A stretch of 64,000 nt of DNA from Sphingobacterium humi (GTDB lineage Bacteria > Bacteroidota > Bacteroidia > Sphingobacteriales > Sphingobacteriaceae), in NCBI RefSeq assembly GCF_009768885.1, contig NZ_WSQA01000004.1:62001-126000 (forward strand), in the 5' to 3' direction. Of the stretch, positions 32,997 to 42,085 are shown piece by piece. A program made the translations under genes and the position numbers. The notes beneath the pieces are model-generated. The model was not told where the DNA came from. It made no database searches and saw only the letters and a program-made list of their open reading frames with translations. Each line of letters starts with the position of its first letter. Positions within the stretch are counted from its first letter, which is position 1.

Positions 32997-33734
32997 TTAG
33001 ATTAAATAGAAGAAGGTAAATACGAATACCCATACCAAGTCAACAAAGTGCCAGTAAAGACCTACTTTTTCAACCATTAAGTATGTTCCTCTTCTTTCGA
33101 AGGTATTGTTCAAGGTCATCGACAATACAATAATGTTCAATAAGATACCGATGGATACGTGGAATCCGTGGAAACCCGTAATGGTAAAGAACAAGTTAGA
33201 GAATTGTAATGCCGCAGTATAAGAAATCTCTTTCGTAAAATACGGTTGTAGTGCATTGACAATGGCGTCGGTATCTGTTAATCCCGTTGCTGGGTTACGA
33301 CCGAACCAGAAGCCTTGGTGGTGCAAGTGGCTCCACTCGATAGCCTGACAGCCGATGAAACATAAACCTCCTAAGATGGTCCATAGCATCCATTTCACGA
33401 CCTCATGTTTCGAGTTTCGATGACCTGCTTCTACGGCTAATACCATCGTTACGGATGACATGATTAAGATGAAAGTCATGATACCTACGAAAACCAAAGG
33501 CTGACCGGATTCTGCAATTCCAGGGATAGATTGGAATACTTTATCGGCATCAATCCATGATGGCTGCGCAAATTTCTGAGCACCATAATAAATCAAGAAT
33601 GCAGAGAATGTAAATGCATCTGATACCAAGAAAAACCACATCATGATCTTTCCGTACTCTAAGTTCCAAGGAGATTTTCCTCCGCCCCAAGGTCCGTCTT
33701 TTACCTTATCCAATTGCGATACTGTTGTACTCAT
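32997..33734 (-). CDS. ctaE: Cytochrome c oxidase subunit III
   Basis: Subunit III of the caa3-type oxidase, 245 aa, with about five to six transmembrane helices. Recognisable blocks are KIMMWFFLVSDAFTFSAFLIYYG, MLWTILGGLCFIGCQAIEWSHL, TGFHGFHVSIGILLNIIVL and the ending VGLYWHFVDLVWVFVFTFFYLI, which is the classic subunit III C-terminus (WHFVDxVW). A second subunit III gene lies 9 bases upstream, an arrangement usual in Bacteroidota. Subunit III stabilises subunit I during turnover. Confidence 0.94.
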   Translation of the reverse strand: MSTTVSQLDKVKDGPWGGGKSPWNLEYGKIMMWFFLVSDAFTFSAFLIYYGAQKFAQPSWIDADKVFQSIPGIAESGQPLVFVGIMTFILIMSSVTMVLAVEAGHRNSKHEVVKWMLWTILGGLCFIGCQAIEWSHLHHQGFWFGRNPATGLTDTDAIVNALQPYFTKEISYTAALQFSNLFFTITGFHGFHVSIGILLNIIVLSMTLNNTFERRGTYLMVEKVGLYWHFVDLVWVFVFTFFYLI

Positions 33735-33743
33735 TGTTTAGTG

Positions 33744-34346
33744 TTATTGATTCAAAAGTAAGAAAACATAAATATAAATCCATAATAGATCTAGAAAATG
33801 CCAGAAAATGGCGGCAATTTCCATCCGGAATAGGTTGTCGCTAGGTGCGATGTTGCGGGCTGCCCCGATAAAACAACGCACTAAAACCAATACGCCGGCA
33901 ATAATATGTGCCAGGTGTAAGCCTGTAAACACATAGATAAACGATTGTGAAGCGTTTGAATTCACGAAGGTAATTCCTCTTTCAAACAATACCGACCAGG
34001 CATTCACTTGTAAAAAGAAAAACACAACGCCCAATACAATGGTAATCAGCAGGAACATCTTTTGTTTTCCAGTCTGATTCGCCTTCACAGCGTTATAGGC
34101 TAGGTGCATCGTAATACTACTTAACACGATAGCCGCGGTACTATAGATAAACGCATAGGGAAGGATAGTTTTTATTCCTTTATCAACTCCACTAGCCGTA
34201 TATACAATAAAACCACTTGATAGCGCAGCAAACATCATGAACATACCGATCATGCCTAGCCACAAGTTAAACTTCTTGGCTTTTCTTGATTTTAGTTCAT
34301 CCTCGTTTCTTAGCTCTGCATTATTCATGGTTAATTTTAACTCCAT
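33744..34346 (-). CDS. Second cytochrome c oxidase subunit III-like protein
   Basis: A 200-aa member of the subunit III family with five helices, paired with the 245-aa subunit III. It has GMIGMFMMFAALSSGFIVYTASG near residue 30, FIYVFTGLHLAHIIAGVLVLV, and the ending MEIAAIFWHFLDLLWIYIYVFLLLNQ, again with the WHFxDxxW signature. An alternative start six codons later (ATG 34328, MNNAELRNEDE) is plausible. It follows ctaB by 6 bases. Whether both proteins sit in the same oxidase cannot be read from sequence, though joint conservation in the operon suggests it. Confidence 0.9.
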   Translation of the reverse strand: MELKLTMNNAELRNEDELKSRKAKKFNLWLGMIGMFMMFAALSSGFIVYTASGVDKGIKTILPYAFIYSTAAIVLSSITMHLAYNAVKANQTGKQKMFLLITIVLGVVFFFLQVNAWSVLFERGITFVNSNASQSFIYVFTGLHLAHIIAGVLVLVRCFIGAARNIAPSDNLFRMEIAAIFWHFLDLLWIYIYVFLLLNQ

Positions 34347-34352
34347 TTATAT

Positions 34353-35264
34353 TTAAAAAGGTTTAAAATCTAATAATAAAACCAATTGCGTGATTGGCAA
34401 ATAAGCGAAGGAAGTAAACATTATTTTCTTCGCGGTACTAATTTCCATTTTTTGTAAATGTTGGTAGCCATACCAGGCAAACATCAACGCACCGATTAAA
34501 GATACTCCGGTAAAGATCCATCCGCCAAATCCATAATACATTGGCAAAAACCCTACTGGGATCATCAATACGGCAGAGATAAATAACATCCACGCCGATA
34601 GTTTATCTCTTCTTGTTGTTGGCAACAAGCGAAAGCCTGCGCGCTTGTAGTCATCATCAGCAACCCATGCGATGGCCCAGAAGTGTGGAAACTGCCAGAA
34701 AAACTGAATGGCAAACAACACCAAAGGGGTGATGACAATGGCTTTCTCACTCACTGCGGCATAGGCCAATCCGAATCCAGCCGATTCAAAGGCCGCATAA
34801 TAACCAATCAGTGGTGGCAAGGCTCCTGGAATCGCTCCTACCCAAACGGCAATAGGCGATTTCTGCTTTAATGGCGTATACACGAAGGCATAAAGGAAAA
34901 TGGAGAACACCGAAATTAAACCGGCAATAAAATTTAAGTTCACCAATACCAAGGTCCCGGCAATACCCATAAAAACACTTAATACCAAGGCTTGTCCATT
35001 TGTCATTCTTCCAGCAGGAAGTGGTCGGTCTTTCGTGCGCTCCATCAATTTATCCAAATCACGTTCAATGATTTCGTTAAATCCATTCGCGGCACCTGTC
35101 ACCAGAAAACCTCCTAGGGTTAACAAAGCCCAATTAAACCAGATAATATCTCCTTGTTGGGTCGCACCAATTAAAAAAGAAATGGAGGCTGAAAAAACTA
35201 CAGTTAATGTAAGTCTTAACTTGACAAGTTTGTTAAAATCTGAAATAAATTCCTTCATAATCAA
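34353..35264 (-). CDS. ctaB: Protoheme IX farnesyltransferase (heme O synthase)
   Basis: Attaches a farnesyl group to heme b to give heme o, the precursor of heme a. A UbiA-type polytopic membrane enzyme of 303 aa. The prenyl-diphosphate binding motif NGFNEIIERDLDKLMERTKDRPLPAGRM (residues near 60-87, with the two Asp) is perfect, and the second Asp-rich loop is WAIAWVADDDYKRAGFRLLP. It lies 9 bases after ctaA and 6 before the subunit III gene. Heme synthesis is thus produced together with the oxidase that uses it. Confidence 0.96.
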   Translation of the reverse strand: MIMKEFISDFNKLVKLRLTLTVVFSASISFLIGATQQGDIIWFNWALLTLGGFLVTGAANGFNEIIERDLDKLMERTKDRPLPAGRMTNGQALVLSVFMGIAGTLVLVNLNFIAGLISVFSIFLYAFVYTPLKQKSPIAVWVGAIPGALPPLIGYYAAFESAGFGLAYAAVSEKAIVITPLVLFAIQFFWQFPHFWAIAWVADDDYKRAGFRLLPTTRRDKLSAWMLFISAVLMIPVGFLPMYYGFGGWIFTGVSLIGALMFAWYGYQHLQKMEISTAKKIMFTSFAYLPITQLVLLLDFKPF

Positions 35265-35273
35265 AATATTTCC

Positions 35274-36341
35274 CTAAACAGCGGGGGCTAATGTCTCCTT
35301 AGGTTTTGTCACCAGTAACATCAAGTAATACTGGGCACCAAAGAATAATGTCGCTACCACTAAATGAACCGTTTGTGCAACGGCGGGAACATGAAACCTT
35401 GCTAATATAATCCCTGACAACATCTGTATACAAACCAAAGCAAAGGCGATTAAGGCGAAGCGGTACTGCTGCGAAGCTTTTACATAAACCGACTTGGTCT
35501 TCACGAAAAGATAAGCGGTAAGTGCAAAAGTGATATAAGCTAAGATACGGTGAATGTGATAATTCAATCCGACAGCATCAATCCAGGTATTCCTTTCCGT
35601 TCCTAATGCATTTAAATGATCTATTGCTTCCCGAACCTCTGTACCATAAACCACCTGAATAACCAGCAGCACAATAGAAATAACCGAAAGCACAAATATG
35701 CTACGATCTGAACTATTGCTCTTTAATATAGATTTATCCCGATAGGTTACAGCCATGAAATACGTATGAATACTGATACATACAATCACGATGGCTAACA
35801 ACATATGGATGGTGATCACCCATGGTGTCAGATTCGTCGATACCACAATAGAGCCTAACCAGGCTTGTATAACTACGACAATAAGATTAAGAACGCTCCA
35901 TATTGCTATGGCTTTTTTCTTTTTCCAATAGGTTAAAGAATAGATCGCTGAAAACAATAAACAGAATCCAGACAATACCCCGAATAAACGGTTTACATAT
36001 TCTGTCCAGGTCTTCGCGGCATTAAATTCTTCATGCTCGAGAATGGTCTCATCATGACGAATTTGATCTGCTAAATGGCTATAACCAAAGAATTCAATCA
36101 TATTGGCAAAGCGCATGTTCTTTTTCACGCGTCCTTCCACATAGAGTTTCTCATAGCCCTCGGGCAATTGAGACGCATCCGTAGGTGGAATGATACGGTT
36201 AAAGCATTTCGGCCAGTCCGGGCAGCCCATTCCTGAGCCTGTACTCCGTACTACACCGCCTGCAGTAATCACTAAGAAAAGAACGAAGATCGTAATCTTG
36301 TTAATGCGAATAAATCGCTTTTCAGCTGATGGGAACATCAA
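35274..36341 (-). CDS. ctaA: Heme A synthase (COX15/CtaA)
   Basis: Oxidises the C8 methyl of heme o to a formyl group to give heme a. A 355-aa protein with eight helices. The N-terminal signature GGVVRSTGSGMGCPDWPKCFNRIIPP (residues near 24-49) includes a Cys pair that in CtaA proteins forms a redox disulfide, followed by DxxxxHE-like FNAAKTWTEYVNRLFG. Ligand His residues lie in LTPWVITIHMLLA, GLNYHIHRILAYI and AVAQTVHLVVATLF. A weak hairpin (36375-36398) separates it from ctaD upstream. Confidence 0.94.
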   Translation of the reverse strand: MMFPSAEKRFIRINKITIFVLFLVITAGGVVRSTGSGMGCPDWPKCFNRIIPPTDASQLPEGYEKLYVEGRVKKNMRFANMIEFFGYSHLADQIRHDETILEHEEFNAAKTWTEYVNRLFGVLSGFCLLFSAIYSLTYWKKKKAIAIWSVLNLIVVVIQAWLGSIVVSTNLTPWVITIHMLLAIVIVCISIHTYFMAVTYRDKSILKSNSSDRSIFVLSVISIVLLVIQVVYGTEVREAIDHLNALGTERNTWIDAVGLNYHIHRILAYITFALTAYLFVKTKSVYVKASQQYRFALIAFALVCIQMLSGIILARFHVPAVAQTVHLVVATLFFGAQYYLMLLVTKPKETLAPAV

Positions 36342-36374
36342 TATCCCTCCCTTTACTAAACATATCGTATAAAA

Positions 36375-36398
36375 GAGAGGTAGGTTTGACCCTACCCT
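36375..36398 (-). terminator. Weak hairpin between ctaD and ctaA, possible attenuator
   Basis: On the minus strand AGGGTAGG...CCTACCTCT forms an 8-bp stem around the ctaD stop codon, followed by CTCTTTTAT. With only a short T run it could lower, rather than stop, transcription into ctaA. Confidence 0.4.
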
Positions 36399-38263
36399 TC
36401 TGTTTCTCTATTATGCTCTTTGTCATAAACACGTTGAGCAGCAATTCCGTATTCATTGCCTTCCCAGTCATGAATCAAGTTTGAACTCATGGTTTGCGAG
36501 TGCGGCACGGTTTGAGGAATAAAGTCAGCGTCATGACCTGGCTTACTGTAGTCATATGGCCAACGGTAAACCGAAGGAATTTCTCCTGGCCAGTTTCCGT
36601 GGATATGTTCTACAGGTGTAGTCCATTCTAACGTGTTGGAGTTCCAAGGGTTTTGTGGCGCACGTTTTCCACACCAAATAGATGCGAAGAAGTTCCACAA
36701 GAAAGCGATCTGACCTACAGCCGAAACAATTGCAGCCCAAGTAACTAGAATATTTACAGAAACCCATTTCTCCATGAAAGGGAATTCCGTGAATGCGTAG
36801 TAACGACGTGGCACCCCATCAATACCCATAAAGTGCATTGGGAAGAATACCAAGTAAGCGCCGATGAAAGTTAACCAGAAGTGGAAGTAACCCAAACGCT
36901 CATCCATCATACGACCGAACATTTTCGGATACCAGTGGTAAACCCCACTAAGCATACCAAAGATAGACGCCGAACCCATTACCAAGTGGAAGTGAGCAAC
37001 AACGAAGTAGGTATCGTGTAAGTTGATGTCTAAGGCAGCATTACCTAAGTATAATCCAGTTAAACCACCTGATACGAAGAAGGAAACCATACCAATGGCA
37101 AACATCATCGCTGGCGTGAAACGGATGTTACCGCGCCATAAGGTAGCAATATAGTTAAAGGCTTTTACCGCTGATGGAACCGCAATAATCAAGGTCGTAA
37201 TCATGAACACCCCTCCTAAGAAAGGACTCATACCCGTTACGAACATGTGGTGACCCCAAACGATGAAAGACAATACCGTAATACCTACTAAAGAGTAAAC
37301 CATCGCGTGGTAACCGAAGATAGGTTTACGAGAGTTCGTAGAGATAACCTCCGATGTTAAACCTAAAGCTGGCATTACTACGATGTATACCTCTGGGTGA
37401 CCTAAGAACCAGAATAAGTGTTGGAATAAGATTGGAGAACCACCTTCGTTAGGAAGGATTGTACCACCAACAACTAGATCTGATAAATAGAAGGATGTAC
37501 CTACAGAACGGTCAAAGAATAATAATACAACAGCAGATACTAATACCGGGAATGATAATAGACCTACGATAGCCGTTAAGAAGAACGCCCAAATTGTTAA
37601 TGGCATTTTCCAAAGCTCCATACCTTTCGTACGCATGTTTAATACGGTACTGATGTAGTTCACACCACCTAATACCTGCGAAGCAATAAACAAGGCCATG
37701 GAGATCAACCATAAGGTCATTCCTAATCCAGAACCTGGAATTGCCGTCGGTACAGCGGATAATGGAGGGTAGATTGTCCATCCTGCTGATGCTGGTCCAC
37801 TTTCTACGAAGAAAGAAGCAACCATAATCACACAAGCAGTAAAGAAGAACCAGTAAGAAAGCATGTTCATCAATGGCGATGCCATATCACGTGCTCCTAA
37901 TTGGTAAGGGATTAATAAGTTACTGAATGTACCTGATAAACCAGCCGTTAATACGAAGAATACCATCATCGTACCGTGGATAGTTACCAAGGATAAGAAA
38001 AAGTCTGGTCGGATACGACCGCCTTCAGCCCACTTGCCTAAGAAAACCTCCAAGATTGGAAATTCAGCATCAGGCCATGCAAGTTGAATACGGAATAAGA
38101 TCGACAAAAGCATGGCAAAAACTGCCATCACAATACCTGTGATCAAAAATTGCTTAGCAATCATCTTGTGATCCTGGCTGAAGACATACTTCGTCAGGAA
38201 CGTTTCATGATGGTGATCATGACCGTGATGAGCTGCGTCGTGCGATATAACTGTAGTTGACAT
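36392..38263 (-). CDS. ctaD: Cytochrome c oxidase subunit I
   Basis: Catalytic subunit of the aa3/caa3-type heme-copper oxidase, 623 aa, at least 12 helices. The heme and CuB ligands are in place: HLFWFLGHPEVYIVVMPALG (His-Tyr crosslink region), IVWGHHMFVTGMSPF (the two CuB His) and LHDTYFVVAHFHLVMGSA (heme ligands). The N-terminus is His rich (HDAAHHGHDHHHETF). The K-channel and D-channel residues are consistent with the A type but were not all checked. Subunit II lies 24 bases upstream. Confidence 0.97.
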   Translation of the reverse strand: MSTTVISHDAAHHGHDHHHETFLTKYVFSQDHKMIAKQFLITGIVMAVFAMLLSILFRIQLAWPDAEFPILEVFLGKWAEGGRIRPDFFLSLVTIHGTMMVFFVLTAGLSGTFSNLLIPYQLGARDMASPLMNMLSYWFFFTACVIMVASFFVESGPASAGWTIYPPLSAVPTAIPGSGLGMTLWLISMALFIASQVLGGVNYISTVLNMRTKGMELWKMPLTIWAFFLTAIVGLLSFPVLVSAVVLLFFDRSVGTSFYLSDLVVGGTILPNEGGSPILFQHLFWFLGHPEVYIVVMPALGLTSEVISTNSRKPIFGYHAMVYSLVGITVLSFIVWGHHMFVTGMSPFLGGVFMITTLIIAVPSAVKAFNYIATLWRGNIRFTPAMMFAIGMVSFFVSGGLTGLYLGNAALDINLHDTYFVVAHFHLVMGSASIFGMLSGVYHWYPKMFGRMMDERLGYFHFWLTFIGAYLVFFPMHFMGIDGVPRRYYAFTEFPFMEKWVSVNILVTWAAIVSAVGQIAFLWNFFASIWCGKRAPQNPWNSNTLEWTTPVEHIHGNWPGEIPSVYRWPYDYSKPGHDADFIPQTVPHSQTMSSNLIHDWEGNEYGIAAQRVYDKEHNRETEG

Positions 38264-38287
38264 ATTCTATTATAATTCTCTGTTCAA

Positions 38288-39625
38288 TTAATTTAATGAA
38301 GCTGCAATACGTGTTTCTTTAACGGTATTATCCGCGTTCTGAGCGAACTCTTTCTGCAAATCTTCGGTAAAGAATTTCGCTTGTTTGCTTAACCATTCTT
38401 TGTATTCAGCTTCAGTAACAACGATAACTTTCTTCTTCATGTTATAGTGGCTACTTCCACAGATTTTCGCACATAGCATATAGAAGTCATAAGCAGGGTC
38501 GTTTTGACGGTCGCGCATTTCTTCTGTAGTTACCGTAGGTGTGAATTGGAAATAGTTGGTCATACCTGGTACCGCGTTAATTTGAACACGGAAATCAGGA
38601 ATATAGAAAGAGTGAATAATATCTTTTGACATGATGTGGAAACGTACCGATTTGTTTACCGGAATTACGATCTCATCACCTTTAATATCATCCCATGCAG
38701 ATTTATCATTAAAATCGATACCATAAGAGTTGGTCGGCGTCGTCAATTTGTAATTACGTTTACCAATTACGCCATCAGTTCCTGGGTAACGAATAGTCCA
38801 TTGGAACTGCTCGCCTAATACTTCAATCTGTAGAGCTGATTTTTTCAAATCCTCAGGAATATTCGTAATGGATCTCCAAGTGAAGAAACCGAATAATACC
38901 AAGATCGTTAATACAACAGCTGGAACGATGGTCCACAAACGCTCGATAGCGTCATTGTGTGGGTAGTAATAAGCTGTACGCTTCGCACGCATTCTATAGA
39001 TGAAACTGAAAGTTAACAATAGAATATGTACCAATACCAATACGATGGTGATAATAATCGTCGTAATGATAAACATGCGGTCAATATCTTTACCGTGTTC
39101 TGTTGCTGCCGGGCGCCATGACCATGCTCCCCATACCGCGTATGAGTAATAAGTAAAGGCTAAGAAAGCAATTAAGAACACAAATAATAAGGCCGCTTGT
39201 AGCGTGTTGTTTGCTAATGGATTGTATTTACCACTTACGCGCTTAGTTAAGGCGTAGATGGAATGTACTTTACCAATAACGGCAACAACCGTACAGATAA
39301 CCAGTAATACAAGGATATAATACAACAGGTTTTTGTATACCTGTGGATCAATTTTCTTTTCTTCTTTCGGAGCGGCAGCTACAGTGCTTGCTGTAGATGA
39401 ACTGCTTGATGCAGCAGCTACTGTTGCCGAATCTGCTGCAGGAGCAGCGGCAGAATCCACAGCGGCAGCAGCCGAGTCTGCTGGTGCAGCAGCCGTTTGC
39501 TCAACTTGTGTGCTGTCAGCTACCGTATCCTGCATGGAGGCCAATGCAGGCATGGCCAACATCAGGTTGATCGCTAATAAGCCTCCAAATAAGGACTTGA
39601 ATCTGTTATTTAATTTGAACTTCAT
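38288..39625 (-). CDS. ctaC: Cytochrome c oxidase subunit II with CuA site and long Ala/Ser-rich N-terminal linker
   Basis: Takes electrons from cytochrome c through the CuA centre. The 445-aa protein begins with a signal-like helix, then an Ala/Ser/Asp-rich linker (about residues 45-90), four transmembrane helices (98-118, 145-162, 187-210, 233-249) and the periplasmic cupredoxin domain. CuA ligands are His338, Cys385, Cys389, His393 and Met396. At 387, where most subunit II proteins have Glu, there is Lys (CAKICGSSHYNM). That position ligates through the backbone, so the site can still form. No cytochrome c domain is fused, so the electron donor must be separate, probably ActE or ActA. Confidence 0.93.
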   Translation of the reverse strand: MKFKLNNRFKSLFGGLLAINLMLAMPALASMQDTVADSTQVEQTAAAPADSAAAAVDSAAAPAADSATVAAASSSSSTASTVAAAPKEEKKIDPQVYKNLLYYILVLLVICTVVAVIGKVHSIYALTKRVSGKYNPLANNTLQAALLFVFLIAFLAFTYYSYAVWGAWSWRPAATEHGKDIDRMFIITTIIITIVLVLVHILLLTFSFIYRMRAKRTAYYYPHNDAIERLWTIVPAVVLTILVLFGFFTWRSITNIPEDLKKSALQIEVLGEQFQWTIRYPGTDGVIGKRNYKLTTPTNSYGIDFNDKSAWDDIKGDEIVIPVNKSVRFHIMSKDIIHSFYIPDFRVQINAVPGMTNYFQFTPTVTTEEMRDRQNDPAYDFYMLCAKICGSSHYNMKKKVIVVTEAEYKEWLSKQAKFFTEDLQKEFAQNADNTVKETRIAASLN

Positions 39626-39666
39626 TTCTTATAAGACGTTTGAACGTAATTTCGACTTAATCTCTA

Positions 39667-40902
39667 TTATATTTGATGATGTAAACTTTCATCAAGGAAT
39701 GGATGGTGTTTCGCAGCTAACGGATGCTTACTTAATTTCGACATCACCAAGAAGGTAAACAAGCCCACAAATCCAATAGCCGTACAGATCTCAATATATC
39801 CGAATCCACGGTGAGATTCAACGGTTCCTGGCATAATCATGATGTAGTAATCTAACCAGTGTCCTAATAACAATAAGATAGCAACAAATAACATCATGCC
39901 GTTCTTACGTTTCGCATCTCTGTCAACTAATAATAATAGAGGCGCTACAAAGTTAATAATAATGCTTAACCAAAACCAAGGCTTGTATTCAGGTTCCCAA
40001 CGTTTGTAGAAATAAACCGTTTCTTCCGGAATGTTTGAATACCAAATCAACATAAACTGTGCAAACCAAACGTAAGCCCAGAAGATCGAGAAACCAAACA
40101 TTAACTTTCCTAAGTCGTGTAAGTGGTTTTCATTAACCCAAGCCATATAACCAGCTTTCTTCACCAAGATCAAGATGATCGCGATAGCCGAAAGACCAGA
40201 AACCCACATGGCTGCAAAGTTGTACCAGCCGAACATGGTCGAGAACCAGTGTGCCTCAAGAGACATGATGGTATCGAATGACCAAATTGGTGTGGTAAAT
40301 CCGAAGATTACTAAGAATATAGCGGATAATTTAAAGCTCTTTTTGTAAGAGGTTAAGCCACCTGCTAAATCTTCATTGTACGATAATTTAGCTAAGATGA
40401 ACGCAAAGATACTGTAGCTTCCCATGAACAAGATCTGACGGATCAAAAATCCTGGTACATTTAAGAAGGCTGCTTTTCCAGCAACTAAAGCATCGTAATT
40501 CGGGCTGTTCGGATCAGTTAACCCATCTGCATGCCAGTGATGGTACAGATTGTGTGTGGTTAATCCTAAGCCTACAATAACTAATAATAAAATTGAAGCA
40601 ATCGGCAATACGCTAGCCATAGCCTGTGGAATACGTAGTAAACCAGCAGACCAACCCGATTGAGTAACCATCTGTAAGGCGACGAAGAAGGCTCCGGCAG
40701 CACATACACAGGTGAAATAATACCCCATCAATAATAAATTGGCATATGTACGCTCAACCATAATATGGTCACTGGAAAGTAAGCCCATTGCAATTGCGGC
40801 AATTCCGACAACGATAGCAACCAAGCTCAACACCTTCGCGATGCCGGCAAATTGAAATTGCTCGCTGAAATTATAATTGTGATGATGATTGTGAGTTCCC
40901 AT
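39667..40902 (-). CDS. actF: Alternative complex III subunit ActF, quinol-binding membrane subunit
   Basis: A 411-aa polytopic protein of about ten helices, paralogous in plan to ActC. It starts with a His-rich cytoplasmic tail (GTHNHHHNYNF). Blocks such as GFTTPIWSFDTIMSLEAHWFSTMFGWYNFA and FWAYVWFAQFMLIWYSNIPEETVYF are typical of the quinol:cytochrome c oxidoreductase quinone-binding subunit 2. It follows ActE by 19 bases and precedes ctaC by 41. ActF with ActC anchors the complex; in known complexes the quinol site is in ActC. Confidence 0.92.
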   Translation of the reverse strand: MGTHNHHHNYNFSEQFQFAGIAKVLSLVAIVVGIAAIAMGLLSSDHIMVERTYANLLLMGYYFTCVCAAGAFFVALQMVTQSGWSAGLLRIPQAMASVLPIASILLLVIVGLGLTTHNLYHHWHADGLTDPNSPNYDALVAGKAAFLNVPGFLIRQILFMGSYSIFAFILAKLSYNEDLAGGLTSYKKSFKLSAIFLVIFGFTTPIWSFDTIMSLEAHWFSTMFGWYNFAAMWVSGLSAIAIILILVKKAGYMAWVNENHLHDLGKLMFGFSIFWAYVWFAQFMLIWYSNIPEETVYFYKRWEPEYKPWFWLSIIINFVAPLLLLVDRDAKRKNGMMLFVAILLLLGHWLDYYIMIMPGTVESHRGFGYIEICTAIGFVGLFTFLVMSKLSKHPLAAKHHPFLDESLHHQI

Positions 40903-40921
40903 TTATAATATCGATGTTAGA

Positions 40922-41551
40922 TTATTTTTTTTGTAATTCATGAACGTACATTACCACTTGCCAACGCTCTTCCGGAGTCAACTGGGAAGCATGTGCTCCC
41001 ATCGAGTTATATCCGTAAGTGATGGTATGGTAAATTTTTCCATCGGTTAACTCAGACATTTTACCACCACGGGATGACGGTACACCCGCAGATTGGTGAT
41101 AAGATGGCGGCGGAGGGAAGTTTTCTAAAGCTCTGGTGCCACGAGAATCCGTTACAGAACGGTCTTTCGTAATCGGCCCATCACCTGCTCCATCTTTACC
41201 ATGACATACTGCACAGTAGGTCAAGAATAAAGTTTCTCCATGCGCCAAATTCGCCTTGTCAACGATTAATGGATTTTTAACTTCAACACCTGCACGCTCG
41301 TAATCTTCCACCGTATTGGCATATTCGAAACGCTCAAATCCGAGTGGGGTAGTGCCAGCTGGCGGAAGTTGCGCAGTTTTTTTATCCTTAAAATTATCAT
41401 TTGGCTGATCCGGGTTAAAAGCAATCGGATCATACATATTTCGCGAGAATTCTAAACCTGTACTGCGTGTCGTTCCATCTCCGCAGGCAGAAACTACCGC
41501 CGCTAAAGCAGCAGCTACACATACAGTTCCAAGAAAATTCTTCTTATTCAT
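40922..41551 (-). CDS. actE: Alternative complex III subunit ActE, monoheme cytochrome c lipoprotein
   Basis: From ATG 41551 the protein has 209 aa and a lipobox in [10 protein letters not shown], so the Cys is probably lipidated and anchors it to the periplasmic face. A single heme site [18 protein letters not shown] (CxxCH at residues 113-117) is followed by the Met-ligand region [19 protein letters not shown]. It passes electrons from ActB/ActA toward oxidase subunit II, or is the exit heme of the complex. Two upstream ATGs (41560, 41572) are possible; the chosen one overlaps the actD stop by 8 bases. Confidence 0.93.
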   Translation of the reverse strand: MNKKNFLGTVCVAAALAAVVSACGDGTTRSTGLEFSRNMYDPIAFNPDQPNDNFKDKKTAQLPPAGTTPLGFERFEYANTVEDYERAGVEVKNPLIVDKANLAHGETLFLTYCAVCHGKDGAGDGPITKDRSVTDSRGTRALENFPPPPSYHQSAGVPSSRGGKMSELTDGKIYHTITYGYNSMGAHASQLTPEERWQVVMYVHELQKK

Positions 41552-42080
41552 AGCTAACATATTTTCTTTCATTGTATTTAACTTCTACTGCACCTGCTTC
41601 TTTCAATAGCGTATCGATTAACGCATGGTCAGTATTTTCACGAGCATCAATTGCGATAATAAAACGATCATCGGTCGCACGTAAGTCCATCACCCGTGGA
41701 GCACGGCCTGGGAATAAGTGGTTCCGGTAAAAGAAGGTAGCAACCATACCCAATGCACATAACAAGATCGTCACCTCGAAGGTTACTGGAACAAAGTTAG
41801 GCAATGGTAAAGAAGGTTTACCCCCAATATTCATCGGCCAATCGTAAGCCATCGTATAGAACAACAAGGCAAATCCCAAGGTGGTACCCAATGCGCCAAA
41901 AATAAAAGCAGCAATGGGTAAACGAGATGGCTTTACACCTAACTTAGCCTCGATGCCGTGGATAGGCATAGGTGTGAAACAATCGAAAATGCTAATGTTA
42001 TTTGCTTGCAACTTGTCAATCCCGTGCATCATTTCATCAGGATCCGCAAAACTTCCTAGTATATATTTTGTATTGCTCAT
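41544..42080 (-). CDS. actD: Alternative complex III subunit ActD (DUF3341)
   Basis: A 178-aa protein with two transmembrane helices ([29 protein letters not shown] and [22 protein letters not shown]), a start like a ferredoxin-fold domain ([39 protein letters not shown], given for pattern), and a C-terminal soluble part ([31 protein letters not shown]). This layout is DUF3341. ActD carries no cofactor and bridges the membrane subunits on the cytoplasmic side. It lies 5 bases after actC and overlaps actE. Confidence 0.93.
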   Translation of the reverse strand: MSNTKYILGSFADPDEMMHGIDKLQANNISIFDCFTPMPIHGIEAKLGVKPSRLPIAAFIFGALGTTLGFALLFYTMAYDWPMNIGGKPSLPLPNFVPVTFEVTILLCALGMVATFFYRNHLFPGRAPRVMDLRATDDRFIIAIDARENTDHALIDTLLKEAGAVEVKYNERKYVSYE

Positions 42081-42085
42081 TGCTA

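Noticed and set aside
39333..39758. Plus-strand 141-residue Ala-rich ORF opposite ctaC
   Set aside because: It is the antisense of the Ala/Ser-rich linker of subunit II; composition alone keeps it open.
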